This document shows positions 1 to 7,309 of a stretch of DNA of 8,919 nt, piece after piece. The notes below the pieces were generated by a model that ran no database searches, was not told the DNA's origin, and saw only the letters and a program-made list of their open reading frames with translations. Every line of letters starts with the position of its first letter. Position 1 is the first letter of the stretch. The position numbers and the translations under genes are program-made. Source of the DNA: IDS-8 sp050738315 (GTDB lineage: Bacteria > Pseudomonadota > Gammaproteobacteria > Steroidobacterales > Woeseiaceae); contig JBOHZD010000118.1 in the NCBI GenBank assembly GCA_050738315.1, positions 1 through 8,919 on the forward strand, written 5' to 3'.

Positions 1-169
1 CCGCCGTGAATACGTCCATGTAGGCTTCGGGCGAAACATCCCTGTTTCGCACGATCCTGAAAAGCCCTCCCCGAACCGGCAGCCGCTCCGACCGTCGTTG
101 GCACTCATGGGGAGTGCAGTCCTTGTCCCGATCCAGACTTCGCGGGTCACGAGTTCGACCGGGTCGCTG
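1..169. other. Left-edge region, possibly the start of a gene leaving the window
   Basis: No complete gene is visible. On the minus strand one open frame reads off the left edge, ending RNRDVSPEAYMDVFTA, and could start at a GTG near 48; a second open frame starts at an ATG at 109. The two have similar third-position GC, so I cannot decide between them, and neither is recognised. A small hairpin (GCACTC at 101-106, GAGTGC at 112-117) lies downstream of the stop of the next minus-strand gene, but no T-run follows it, so it is at best a weak terminator. Confidence 0.25.
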
Positions 170-1189
170 TCACCGTTCCTTGACGGGATAGTAGATGTAC
201 GTCAGCAATTCGGGCTCGGCTGTCTGGGTCGGGTCGCTGACGTAGGATTCCCACGCATCGCCGTTGCGCTCGATCCCGTGTGCCGCGAGGTAGGCGGAGA
301 TTTTTTCGTGCGTCCGTCCGAGATGCCGGTAACTTCCGGTATGACTGGCGCGGATCACCGTGCCGCCCCGGGTCTGTCCCAGTTTGACGCCGTCCGCTGA
401 TCGGGGGGTGTCGGCGGTGATGCCGCGCACGGGGATCGCTGCGTCGAATAACAGTTCGGAACCACTGAAGCTTCGGTTGATGGACAGCGGTGGACCCGCT
501 TCCTCGAGTCCGTTGCGATCCATGAACTGCAGGATGTTGAAATAGGCCTCGCCCATCGCTTCCGAAATGGCGGCGGCGTCCGGCTGACTGGTCGTCGTCA
601 GATACGCGATGTCAATCGGGTCGACGACCATGCGCTCGATTTGCGCGTCGCTGAAATCCGCCCGCGGCAGACTTTCCGCCATGGTTTTGAGATTAACGAG
701 ACCCTGTTCGTAATCCCCTCCGATCGCACGCTCGAGAAAAAGGCCGGAATACCTGCCGATCAGGTCATTGCCGAAATCGATGTCGAATTCCCAGACGACC
801 CCGGTTCCGCCGTCGGACCGGGTCAAACCAAAGCTCGACAGTGCCTCCTTGCCGTCCAGCACGAGGTTGCCCGTCACGCGTTCGAACGGCACGCTCTCGA
901 CAATCCGCAGACTGCCCTGGCCGTCGGCAGCGCCGTTCCAGCGAACAACCGCGTTGACGCCCATGTCCGGACCGGAGAAGGCGAGTGTCGACTGCCGGTC
1001 GGCCGCGATCCACGGCGACCATTCCAGCATTGGATGCACATCATTGACCAGCGCGAATACCGTGGCAGGATGCGCGTCGATCGTGGTCTCCCGTTCCACA
1101 TGCCCTGTGGACGGCAGGAAGACCCCAATCGCGATGACGAGCAGTACGATCGCCCCGATGCCGTACAGAATTTTGCGTGCCGGACTCAT
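170..1189 (-). CDS. Membrane-anchored SRPBCC + GyrI-like effector-binding domain protein
   Basis: A 339-residue protein in three parts. Residues 6-26 form a single hydrophobic helix (ILYGIGAIVLLVIAIGVFLP), probably an N-terminal membrane anchor. Residues about 30-175 match the SRPBCC/polyketide-cyclase fold: VERETTIDAHPATVFALVND followed by LEWSPW is the typical family opening. Residues about 185-337 resemble the GyrI/AraC effector-binding domain, ending with the characteristic pattern WESYVSDP then ELLTYIYYPV. Both folds bind small hydrophobic or cationic ligands, so ligand binding at the membrane is a reasonable inference; no catalytic residue or substrate can be named. There is no AraC-type DNA-binding domain, so it should not be called a regulator. 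The ATG at 1189 has no clear Shine-Dalgarno sequence. The gene is divergent from murI. Confidence 0.85.
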   Translation of the reverse strand: MSPARKILYGIGAIVLLVIAIGVFLPSTGHVERETTIDAHPATVFALVNDVHPMLEWSPWIAADRQSTLAFSGPDMGVNAVVRWNGAADGQGSLRIVESVPFERVTGNLVLDGKEALSSFGLTRSDGGTGVVWEFDIDFGNDLIGRYSGLFLERAIGGDYEQGLVNLKTMAESLPRADFSDAQIERMVVDPIDIAYLTTTSQPDAAAISEAMGEAYFNILQFMDRNGLEEAGPPLSINRSFSGSELLFDAAIPVRGITADTPRSADGVKLGQTRGGTVIRASHTGSYRHLGRTHEKISAYLAAHGIERNGDAWESYVSDPTQTAEPELLTYIYYPVKER

Positions 1190-1314
1190 ACCGTGTTCAA
1201 GTCTGGCACGGCCGGCCGCGGCCGGCCAGTTCCGTGCCGCGTTGCGTTAGCTTGTGCATAATGATGCCACCCGAATTCCGCTCCCGGAAGCCACGAGCCC
1301 GCACTGAGCAAACC
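1190..1314. promoter_or_regulatory. Divergent intergenic region with an 18-bp perfect palindrome
   Basis: The gap between the SRPBCC gene and murI contains GGCCGGCCGCGGCCGGCC (1210-1227), a perfect palindrome. It sits inside a second inverted pair, GGCACGG (1205-1211) with CCGTGCC (1232-1238). It could form a hairpin or act as an operator serving both divergent genes. A CATAAT hexamer (1257-1262) is a possible -10 for murI, but no -35 hexamer lies at the right distance, so the promoter is weakly supported. Confidence 0.35.
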
Positions 1315-2142
1315 ATGACGAACGAGAGAACGAGGCCGATCGGCATATTCGATTCCGGCGTGGGCGGCCTGACGGTATTGAAGGCCCTGCGCAGCCAGTT
1401 ACCGGACGAGAATTTCGTTTACCTGGGCGATACGGCAAGGCTGCCGTACGGCACCAAGAGTGCTGCCTCCGTCCTGCGTTACGCGAAGCAAGCGGCAGCG
1501 CATCTGCAGCGCCGGGACATCAAATTGCTGGTCATCGCCTGCAATACGGCTTCGGCGGTCGCACTTGACGAATTGCAAGCCGGCCTTGCACCGTTACCCG
1601 TGGTGGGTGTCGTCGACCCCGGCGCGAACGCGGCCGTCAGTGCCTGCCCGTCCGGCCGGCACCTGGTGCTGGCGACCGAGGCCACCGTCGGCCTCGGTGC
1701 CTATGGCAAGGCAATCCGGGCTATGGACAGCAACGCGACCGTGCGCGAACTGGCTTGCGAGTTACTGGTCGCGCTGGCTGAAGAGGGATGGACGCGCGGC
1801 ACGATCGCCGAAACGATCGTGCGCCAGTATCTCGAGCCGTACATCGCGGGCGAGGGCGCGTACCAACCGCAGTCCGTCATCCTCGGCTGTACGCATTTCC
1901 CGATTCTGCGCGACGCGATCCAGAGTGTCATCGGCGAACGGGTGTCCATCGTCGATTCGGCGCGCACCACCGCGTCGGTGGTGGCAACGTTGCTGCAATC
2001 GTACGGGTTATCGCGGCCGCCGGCGGGCGCCGCCACGCTTCAACTGCTGGCGACGGACGGCGCCGGACGATTTGCGCGGGTCGGCGGGGCATTTCTCGGC
2101 AGCGCACTGTCGCCTTCGGACATACAGCTGGTGGATCTGTGA
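1315..2142 (+). CDS. murI: Glutamate racemase
   Basis: A 275-residue enzyme that interconverts L- and D-glutamate in the cytoplasm, supplying D-glutamate for peptidoglycan stem peptides. It is cofactor independent and uses two cysteines as acid/base catalysts. The family signatures are present in order: IGIFDSGVGGLTV (9-21, with D13-S14), YLGDTARLPYG (36-46), IACNTAS (74-80, catalytic C76), VVGVVDPGA (96-104) and ILGCTHFPIL (189-198, catalytic C192 followed by H194). Length is normal for the family. The frame is open upstream to 1177 and includes ATG codons at 1261 and 1264, but the ATG at 1315 is preferred because family members start about ten residues before GIFDSG. The upstream Shine-Dalgarno sequence is weak. 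The M49 lipoprotein gene follows 74 bp downstream on the same strand. Confidence 0.95.
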   Translation: MTNERTRPIGIFDSGVGGLTVLKALRSQLPDENFVYLGDTARLPYGTKSAASVLRYAKQAAAHLQRRDIKLLVIACNTASAVALDELQAGLAPLPVVGVVDPGANAAVSACPSGRHLVLATEATVGLGAYGKAIRAMDSNATVRELACELLVALAEEGWTRGTIAETIVRQYLEPYIAGEGAYQPQSVILGCTHFPILRDAIQSVIGERVSIVDSARTTASVVATLLQSYGLSRPPAGAATLQLLATDGAGRFARVGGAFLGSALSPSDIQLVDL

Positions 2143-2176
2143 CCCCATCGGCGACGGCGCGAACGCCTGTGCCATA

Positions 2177-2188
2177 ATTGCGCGCAAT
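2177..2188. promoter_or_regulatory. Perfect 12-bp palindrome ATTGCGCGCAAT
   Basis: ATTGCGCGCAAT is its own reverse complement and lies in the 74-bp gap between murI and the M49 lipoprotein gene. It overlaps a -10-like CATAAT (2173-2178) and sits 28 bp before the GTG start, where an operator could sit. No -35 element is obvious, and this could be chance. Confidence 0.25.
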
Positions 2189-2216
2189 CGGATATCTGAA
2201 ATGGGGGGAATCCATC

Positions 2217-3926
2217 GTGAAGAACCTGCACGTTGTCGCTGATATGCCGCTCCTCGGCGTTATTCTGCTGCTGGCCGGCGTCATCACCGGCTGCCAGGGG
2301 TCGGAAGACCCCCTACCAGCCGCCGATGCCCCGCCGGTCGAAGACGCAGCCACGCACGCGACGCCGCGACCGGAGATTTACGCGAATGTCACACTGAACG
2401 CGGACTTGTCGGCATTCAGCGATCAGCAAAAGCAAATGATTGTGTTGCTGATCGAGGCATCGCAGGTGATGGATGACCTGTTCTGGAGGCAGGCGTTCCG
2501 TGACGACTTCAGGGACTGGCTGCAATCGATCGGGATTGCAGAAACGCGGCAATTCGCCGAGATGAACTACGGGCCCTGGGATCGCCTCGCTAATGACCAG
2601 CCGTTCATGGAAGGCTTCGGCGAGAAACCGTTGGGCGCGAACTTTTATCCGGCCGACATGACGCCCGAAGAATTCGAGGCGGCTGAATTGCCGGGCAAAA
2701 CCGGCCTTTATTCACTGATCCGGCGGGACGAAGCGGGCGTCTTGACCGTCACGCCATACCACGTTGCCTATGCTGATGAACTCGACCGGGCCGCGCGTTT
2801 GTTGCGTCGGGCGGCGGACCTGGCCATGCACGAGGGATTCGCAAATTACCTGCGTCTCCGGGCCGAAGCGCTGGTTACCGACGATTACCAGCAGAGCGAC
2901 ATGGCCTGGCTGGACGTCAAAACCAATCTGATCGATCTGGTCATCGGTGCGATCGAGACTTATGAAGATCGGTTATACGGCTACCGCGCGGCTTATGAGG
3001 CTTATGTGCTGATCAAGGACCCTGAATGGAGCGAAAGGCTCGCCCGCTTTGCCGAATTCCTGCCGGAGCTGCAGCGGGGTCTGCCCGTAGCTGACGAACT
3101 CAAGGCGGAAACGCCGGGCACGGATTCCGACCTCAATGCCTACGACGTGATCTATTATGCGGGCCACAGTAACGCAGGGTCGAAGACGATCGCAATCAAT
3201 CTTCCGAACGACGAAAAGGTGCAACTGGAGAAAGGAACGAGAAGGCTGCAATTGAAGAACGCGATGCAGGCGAAATTCGACAAGATCCTCGTTCCCATTG
3301 CCGGCTTGCTGGTTGACGAGTCACAACGCGAGCATGTGACTTTCGAGGCGTTCTTCGCCAATACCATGTTTCATGAAGTGGCACACGGCCTCGGCATCAA
3401 GAACACGATCAACGGCAAGGGAACCGTGCGGGAAGCCCTGTTGGACGCAGGCGGCAGCCTGGAAGAAGGCAAGGCGGACATATTGGGCCTTTACATGATC
3501 ACGCGCCTGCACGAAAAGGGTGAATTGGGCGAGATTGATCTCAGGGACAACTACGTGACCTTCATGGCCAGTATTTTCAGGTCCGTTCGCTTCGGCGCGA
3601 GCAGCGCACACGGGCAGGCCAATATGGTGCGTTTCAATTTTTTTGTGGATCGCGGTGCGATCGTGCGCAACCCGGAGACAGGTACCTACCGGATCGATTT
3701 TGACCGCATGGAAGATGCGATGGCCGCGCTGTCGGAACTCCTGCTGACATTACAGGGCACGGGAGACTATGAGGGCGCAGTCAACCTGACGAAAGAAAAA
3801 GGCATCATCGGCAGAGAGCTGCAAAGCGACCTCGACCGCCTCACGGACGCGAACATTCCGGTCGATATCCAGTTCAGCCAGGGCGTCGCGGAACTGGGCT
3901 TGAGCGACGCCGCAGAGGCTCCCTAG
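2217..3926 (+). CDS. Lipoprotein zinc peptidase, DPP III-like (family M49)
   Basis: A 569-residue predicted lipoprotein. The GTG start at 2217 is chosen because GGGGGGAA (2203-2210) is well placed and the resulting N-terminus is a lipoprotein signal: hydrophobic PLLGVILLLAGVIT, then lipobox ITGC with lipidated C26. Residue +2 is Q, not D, suggesting sorting to the outer membrane. An in-frame TTG at 2178 gives a poorer signal. Catalytic motifs are HEVAH (H386, E387, H390) and EEGKAD (416-421); by analogy with human DPP III the zinc ligands are H386, H390 and E417. The motif context (HGLGIKNT, GTVREAL, LEEGKADILGLYM) is that of the bacterial DPP III-like group. Classical DPP III uses HExxGH, so this shorter motif marks a different branch. 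DPP III releases dipeptides from peptide N-termini; the substrate here is unknown. Confidence 0.85.
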   Translation: MKNLHVVADMPLLGVILLLAGVITGCQGSEDPLPAADAPPVEDAATHATPRPEIYANVTLNADLSAFSDQQKQMIVLLIEASQVMDDLFWRQAFRDDFRDWLQSIGIAETRQFAEMNYGPWDRLANDQPFMEGFGEKPLGANFYPADMTPEEFEAAELPGKTGLYSLIRRDEAGVLTVTPYHVAYADELDRAARLLRRAADLAMHEGFANYLRLRAEALVTDDYQQSDMAWLDVKTNLIDLVIGAIETYEDRLYGYRAAYEAYVLIKDPEWSERLARFAEFLPELQRGLPVADELKAETPGTDSDLNAYDVIYYAGHSNAGSKTIAINLPNDEKVQLEKGTRRLQLKNAMQAKFDKILVPIAGLLVDESQREHVTFEAFFANTMFHEVAHGLGIKNTINGKGTVREALLDAGGSLEEGKADILGLYMITRLHEKGELGEIDLRDNYVTFMASIFRSVRFGASSAHGQANMVRFNFFVDRGAIVRNPETGTYRIDFDRMEDAMAALSELLLTLQGTGDYEGAVNLTKEKGIIGRELQSDLDRLTDANIPVDIQFSQGVAELGLSDAAEAP

Positions 3927-3928
3927 CC

Positions 3929-4201
3929 CCAATGGCACTTACTTAAGGCCCGGATCGACGGTCGGACTGGCCGGTCGGAGCTCGCACTGCGGGCGATGGG
4001 GGGAAAGCTCCTGCAAATGCCAGCCACGCAGGGGCGCCACCCGGGGGTGTCCAAGTCGCTCGAACAGGGGAACTCGCTTGGTTGGACACCCCCGCGTGTC
4101 GCCCCTGCTCCGACCGGCGAGGGGGTATTCCTTTATCGCCCGCAGGGCGGGCTCCAGCCTCCGCGTGAACCCAAACTCTGCGCTTAAGTAAGTGCCATTG
4201 G
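3929..4201. mobile_element. 273-bp palindromic MITE-like element
   Basis: Perfect 19-bp terminal inverted repeats, CCAATGGCACTTACTTAAG (3929-3947) and its complement (4183-4201), bound a 273-bp non-coding stretch. Further inverted pairs lie inside: 3971-3981 with 4107-4117, 3987-3997 with 4135-4145, 4028-4036 with 4100-4108, and 4043-4054 with 4082-4093, all perfect. No transposase fits inside, so a non-autonomous element is the best description. From memory, the outer AATG...TTAAG pattern resembles the ends of IS4-family elements; this is untested. I find no target-site duplication. It begins two bases after the peptidase stop codon, between two convergent genes, and may also act as a bidirectional terminator. 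Short open frames inside it look non-coding. Confidence 0.7.
4028..4108. repeat. Central long hairpin of the palindromic element
   Basis: GGGGGTGTCCAA (4043-4054) pairs perfectly with TTGGACACCCCC (4082-4093) around a 27-nt loop. Outside it, GCAGGGGCG (4028-4036) pairs with CGCCCCTGC (4100-4108), and the six bases between the stems match at four positions. As RNA this would be a very stable stem on either strand. No T-run follows, so it is not a canonical intrinsic terminator. Confidence 0.7.
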
Positions 4202-4253
4202 CCTTAAACACGGCTGCGGCAGACGGTATTGTTCGTTGGCACCCGGCTCCGGC

Positions 4254-4817
4254 TCAGGCCACCTGCTGTTCGTGCTTGCCCTCGCGAAACTCTTCGATCG
4301 CCTTCGCGCAAAATGCTTTCAGATCGTCCGGTTTGCGGCTGGTTATCAAGCCCCTGTCGACGCAAACCGCTTCGTCGACCCAGGTTCCGCCTGCGTTCCG
4401 AATGTCGGTTTTGAGACTGGGCCACGAGGTGAGTGTCCGCCCTTCGACGACGCCCGCTTCGACCAACATCCAGGGTGCATGGCAGATCGCGGCAACCGGT
4501 TTGGACAGCGCGAAAAAATCCCGGACAAACTGGACCGCCGGCGCGTTCAAACGCAGCGCGTCCGGATTTGCGACACCGCCCGGCAGGCACAGGCCGTCAT
4601 ACTGGGTCGCCTTTGCATTGTCGACCGTCCGGTCGACAGTGAATTCCCTGCCACGATCAAGATGGTTGAACGCCTGAATCCTGCCGGACTCGAGCGAGAT
4701 CAGGTGGACTTCCGCACCGGCTGACCGCATCGCCTCCCAGGGTTCCGTGAGTTCGACTTGCTCGACACCGTCGGTTGCGAGAAATGCGATGGTTTTCTGT
4801 TTCAACGGCTTGTCCAT
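4254..4817 (-). CDS. PfpI/YhbO-type DJ-1 superfamily protein
   Basis: A 187-residue protein of the DJ-1/PfpI superfamily (class I glutamine amidotransferase-like fold). It opens with the beta-strand KTIAFLATDGVEQVELTEPW (8-27), has the GLCLPGG turn (75-81) and GVANPDALR before helix 4, and carries the nucleophile-elbow motif AAICHAPWML (109-118) with catalytic C112 and adjacent H113. Length and motifs match PfpI/YhbO proteins, reported as stress-related proteases, chaperones or glyoxal/deglycase enzymes; which activity applies cannot be read from sequence. The ATG at 4817 is chosen because GAGGAG ends five bases upstream (AGGAG at 4827-4823) and the product then starts like the family. The frame also opens at 4871, but that adds 18 atypical residues. 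A sigma-54-like site lies about 50 bp upstream. Confidence 0.9.
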   Translation of the reverse strand: MDKPLKQKTIAFLATDGVEQVELTEPWEAMRSAGAEVHLISLESGRIQAFNHLDRGREFTVDRTVDNAKATQYDGLCLPGGVANPDALRLNAPAVQFVRDFFALSKPVAAICHAPWMLVEAGVVEGRTLTSWPSLKTDIRNAGGTWVDEAVCVDRGLITSRKPDDLKAFCAKAIEEFREGKHEQQVA

Positions 4818-4866
4818 GATATCTCCTCGTGTGCGGATGGCTGCTCTGCAGTGCAAAACGAAACGC

Positions 4867-4883
4867 AGCAAGCTTTATGCCAG
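4867..4883 (-). promoter_or_regulatory. Possible sigma-54 promoter for the PfpI-family gene
   Basis: Read on the minus strand the site is CTGGCATAAAGCTTGCT. It has the GG (4881-4880) and GC (4869-4868) dinucleotides exactly ten bases apart and a full TTGCT -12 box, with two differences from the TGGCACG -24 box. Transcription would start near 4856, giving a leader of about 40 nt that contains the strong ribosome binding site. The match is good but imperfect, and no activator site was identified. Confidence 0.4.
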
Positions 4884-5059
4884 CGCAGGTCCGGCCGGTG
4901 CGCTTCCGGCGATTCAGAGGCCAATGAATTCGTTGTAATAATTTCCGACTGGCTGCGGAATTGTTGCGTTTTTTACAGGCGGAAGGGCCAATCGGCGCGG
5001 GGGCGCAGACGCTGGTCTGGAACGGCATTTGCATGACTGTGAACGTATCACGAACGACA

Positions 5060-5096
5060 GGCGGGACAAGGCGGCGCCACGTCGCGTCGTCCCGCC
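5060..5096 (+). promoter_or_regulatory. Hairpin in the chaB leader
   Basis: GGCGGGAC (5060-5067) pairs perfectly with GTCCCGCC (5089-5096). The stem ends six bases before the chaB ribosome binding site (AGGAG, 5103-5107). It could influence initiation or reflect GC-rich chance pairing. The rest of the 296-bp divergent gap (4818-5113) shows only AT-rich patches near 4940 and 4970 and no convincing sigma-70 promoter. Confidence 0.3.
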
Positions 5097-5113
5097 GCGA
5101 TGAGGAGACGACC

Positions 5114-5344
5114 ATGCCGTACCGCCGAAATGTCGAGCTGCCTGACAGCGTCAAGGACAACCTTCCGGAACAGGCTCAGGATATTTACCGTGAGTCCTAT
5201 AACAGTGCCTGGGACCAGTACAAGAATCCGGCTGAACGCCGCGGGGATGCGTCGCGTGAAGAAACGTCGCATCGCGTCGCGTGGGCGGCGGTCAAGGAAA
5301 AATACGAAAAGAAAAACGGCGAGTGGCACAAAAAAAAGGACTGA
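5114..5344 (+). CDS. chaB: ChaB family protein
   Basis: A 76-residue soluble protein matching ChaB over its full length: PYRRNVELPDSVKDNLPEQA (2-21), then QDIYRESYNSAWDQY, RRGDASREETSHRVAWAAVK and a basic C-terminal tail ending WHKKKD. In E. coli ChaB was named as a putative regulator of the ChaA cation antiporter, but the family occurs widely without chaA and its molecular role is unclear. The ATG at 5114 has AGGAG at 5103-5107, six bases upstream; the frame is open further upstream but that extension does not resemble the family. It is convergent with ligD, their stops 30 bp apart, with no clear terminator between. A link to DNA repair or stress is suggested only by proximity. Confidence 0.9.
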   Translation: MPYRRNVELPDSVKDNLPEQAQDIYRESYNSAWDQYKNPAERRGDASREETSHRVAWAAVKEKYEKKNGEWHKKKD

Positions 5345-5374
5345 CGTTCCTCTTAATCTGGCGCACCGGAAGCG

Positions 5375-7309
5375 TCAGGAAATGCTGTCCAGCATTTTCC
5401 GGGTGAGCGACTGACTGATTTCGCGGTAAGTTGCCCACGGATCGGGCCGCCCCATGCGCTGTACCACATCATGCAGGCTAAACGTATTCGCCGCTTCAAC
5501 CTTGCCGAGTTCTTTCCAGCTGACCGGGGTGGCCACCGGTGCATCTTGCTTCGCGCGCGATGAGTAGGGCGCCACGGCGGTTGCTCCCCGTTCATTTCTG
5601 AGCCAGTCGATGAAGATCTTGCGGTGTCGTCGGCTCTTCGACAGGGTCGCCGTGAACGCATCCGGATGGGCGGCTGCCATCGACTTTGCGAAAGCCCTGG
5701 CGAATGACTTGACCGTCTGCCAGTCTGCGGTGCGCCGCAGGGGCGCGACGACATGCAATCCTTTACCGCCAGTAACCAGCGCCAGCGACTGTAATCCGAC
5801 GTCGGCGAGCCGGTCGCGCACAACGGTCGCCGCCACCCTGACGACCTCGAAATCCAGTTGCGGGTCCGGGTCGAGATCGAAGACGAGTCGATCGGGTTTT
5901 TCCAGCCGGTCGATGCGCGACCCCCAGATATGAAACTCGAGCGTACCCATCTGCACCCCGGCAATGAGACCCGCAACGTCGTCGACGTACAGGTATTCGG
6001 CGGTGTTGCCGTCGCTCTCTGCAATCGAGACTCTTTTGAGTGCATCCGGAAAGCCGTCGGAAGCATGCTTTTGAAAGAAACAGTTGTCGTCGGCCCCTTT
6101 CGGGCAGCGCACGAGCGACAACGGATGATTTTGCATGAGCGGCAGCATCCGGTGCGCGACCGCCTCGTAATAAGCCGCAAGATCCGCTTTCGAAACACCC
6201 TGGTCCCGAAATACGACACGATCGGGATGGGTCAGACGAATGCCGTGAAACTCCTGGTTGCTACCCCTGGAAGCTTGCGCCTTGCCAGCCGTCTTTTCCA
6301 TTATCACCTCCGCCGGTTTCTTGTCTTGCCGCAGGCCGCGGAAAGCTCCGTGCCGCACGTGGCCGCCGTCTGTCAATTCACCGAAATCGACCTCGGCGAT
6401 GAGTTTCGGACCGACCCAGCACGTATCCCGCGACACCGCGCCGGGCACCTGATCGAACGGAAATGTCTGCCGCCGCAACTTCCGCAGCCTGTCCGCGATC
6501 TCCTTCATACTGGCTTCTGAAAACCCGGTGCCGACTCTGCCCCGGTAAATCAGGCGGTCGCCTTCATACGCTCCGATCAAGAGCGATGCGAACGGCCGTC
6601 CGCGCTTGTCGGACCGTGAATAGCCGCCGATGACGAATTCCTGGCGATTCGTGCACTTTATTTTAAGCCACGCCCGGCTGCGACGGCCGGCATACGGCGC
6701 TTCGGCTTTCTTCGACACGATGCCTTCGAGGCCATTGCGACAGGTCGCATCGAACACGGCCTGCCCGCTGCCGCGCACGTGCTCGCTGTAATGCGCAGGC
6801 GACTTTCGCGGCAACGAAGACAACAGTCGCCGCAACTGTGCCTTGCGTTCGACGAGCGGCAGTCGGCGCAGGTCGCGGCCGTTCAGATGGAGCAGATCGA
6901 ATGCGAAATACCCGATCGGACCGCCCGTCGACAAAGCGTTTTGCAGTGCCGAAAAGTGTGAGCCGCCGTTGTCTCCGGAAGCGACGATCTCGCCGTCGAG
7001 GAGCGCGCTGTCGCAGTCGAGTTCGGTCAATGCATCCGCAACCTGCGCGAATTTCCCGGTCCAGTCGCGGCCGCTGCGGGTGTAACAACGGCTCTCGCCG
7101 CCGCCGACTGCCACGAGGCAGCGATAACCGTCGAATTTCGATTCGTGAATCCAGTCGGTACCGCCGGGAACGTCGTCGGTCAGAGTCGCCAGTTGTGGCT
7201 TCACGAAGGGCGGCAGCGACGACTTGCGTCCGGGCTTGGCAGTCTTCTTCTTTTTCCGGCCTTGCGCCGCGCTTTTTCGCGCCGCGGCGGCGTTTGCAAT
7301 CTGCCGCAT
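5375..7309 (-). CDS. ligD: LigD-type ATP-dependent DNA ligase/polymerase (LIG-POL, no PE domain)
   Basis: A 644-residue end-joining enzyme. A Lys/Ala-rich leader (1-32) is followed by the ligase: adenylation motif ESKFDGYR (56-63, AMP-accepting K58), LLDGEIV (103-109), FAFDLLHLNG (135-144), EGIVSKK (195-201) and WLKIKC (214-219), then an OB-fold to about 335. The archaeo-eukaryotic primase-type polymerase spans about 355-635: DLDPD (catalytic D478 and D480), GGKGLHV (514-520), and FIDWLRNERGATAVAPYS with third acidic residue D568. It adds nucleotides at broken ends and seals them with Ku. The order LIG-POL resembles Pseudomonas LigD without its N-terminal 3'-phosphoesterase domain. The ATG at 7309 has no good Shine-Dalgarno sequence; the frame is open back to a TGA at 7400-7402. 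The start lies inside the ku reading frame, so translational coupling is likely. Confidence 0.93.
   Translation of the reverse strand: MRQIANAAAARKSAAQGRKKKKTAKPGRKSSLPPFVKPQLATLTDDVPGGTDWIHESKFDGYRCLVAVGGGESRCYTRSGRDWTGKFAQVADALTELDCDSALLDGEIVASGDNGGSHFSALQNALSTGGPIGYFAFDLLHLNGRDLRRLPLVERKAQLRRLLSSLPRKSPAHYSEHVRGSGQAVFDATCRNGLEGIVSKKAEAPYAGRRSRAWLKIKCTNRQEFVIGGYSRSDKRGRPFASLLIGAYEGDRLIYRGRVGTGFSEASMKEIADRLRKLRRQTFPFDQVPGAVSRDTCWVGPKLIAEVDFGELTDGGHVRHGAFRGLRQDKKPAEVIMEKTAGKAQASRGSNQEFHGIRLTHPDRVVFRDQGVSKADLAAYYEAVAHRMLPLMQNHPLSLVRCPKGADDNCFFQKHASDGFPDALKRVSIAESDGNTAEYLYVDDVAGLIAGVQMGTLEFHIWGSRIDRLEKPDRLVFDLDPDPQLDFEVVRVAATVVRDRLADVGLQSLALVTGGKGLHVVAPLRRTADWQTVKSFARAFAKSMAAAHPDAFTATLSKSRRHRKIFIDWLRNERGATAVAPYSSRAKQDAPVATPVSWKELGKVEAANTFSLHDVVQRMGRPDPWATYREISQSLTRKMLDSIS

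Noticed and set aside
641..1261. Plus-strand open frame opposite the SRPBCC gene
   Set aside because: It is antisense to a gene with clear domain signatures and has no recognisable features or ribosome binding site.
1460..2242. Long plus-strand open frame of 260 codons overlapping murI
   Set aside because: It lies in another frame of murI, is rich in Arg, Ser and Trp, and resembles nothing, while the murI frame carries every family motif.
3939..4211. Short open frames inside the palindromic element on both strands
   Set aside because: They follow the inverted-repeat structure, have no ribosome binding site and resemble no protein.
3915..4215. Target-site duplication flanking the palindromic element
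   Set aside because: The 12 bases on each side of the terminal repeats show no direct repeat of useful length.
4948..4975. TGGC...TTGC on the plus strand as a sigma-54 promoter for chaB
   Set aside because: The GG and GC dinucleotides are 13 bases apart instead of ten.
4961..5113. Upstream extension of the chaB frame
   Set aside because: The 51 extra residues do not match the ChaB family, and a good ribosome binding site fits the ATG at 5114.
5353..6219. 288-codon minus-strand open frame inside ligD
   Set aside because: It is a shifted frame of the LigD polymerase domain, whose catalytic motifs are intact in the annotated frame.
7273..7277. A-run (minus strand) in the ku frame, G AAA AAG, as a programmed -1 slip site
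   Set aside because: A -1 slip leads into the third frame, not into ligD; fusing Ku to LigD needs a +1 shift, and this site lies after the ligD start.
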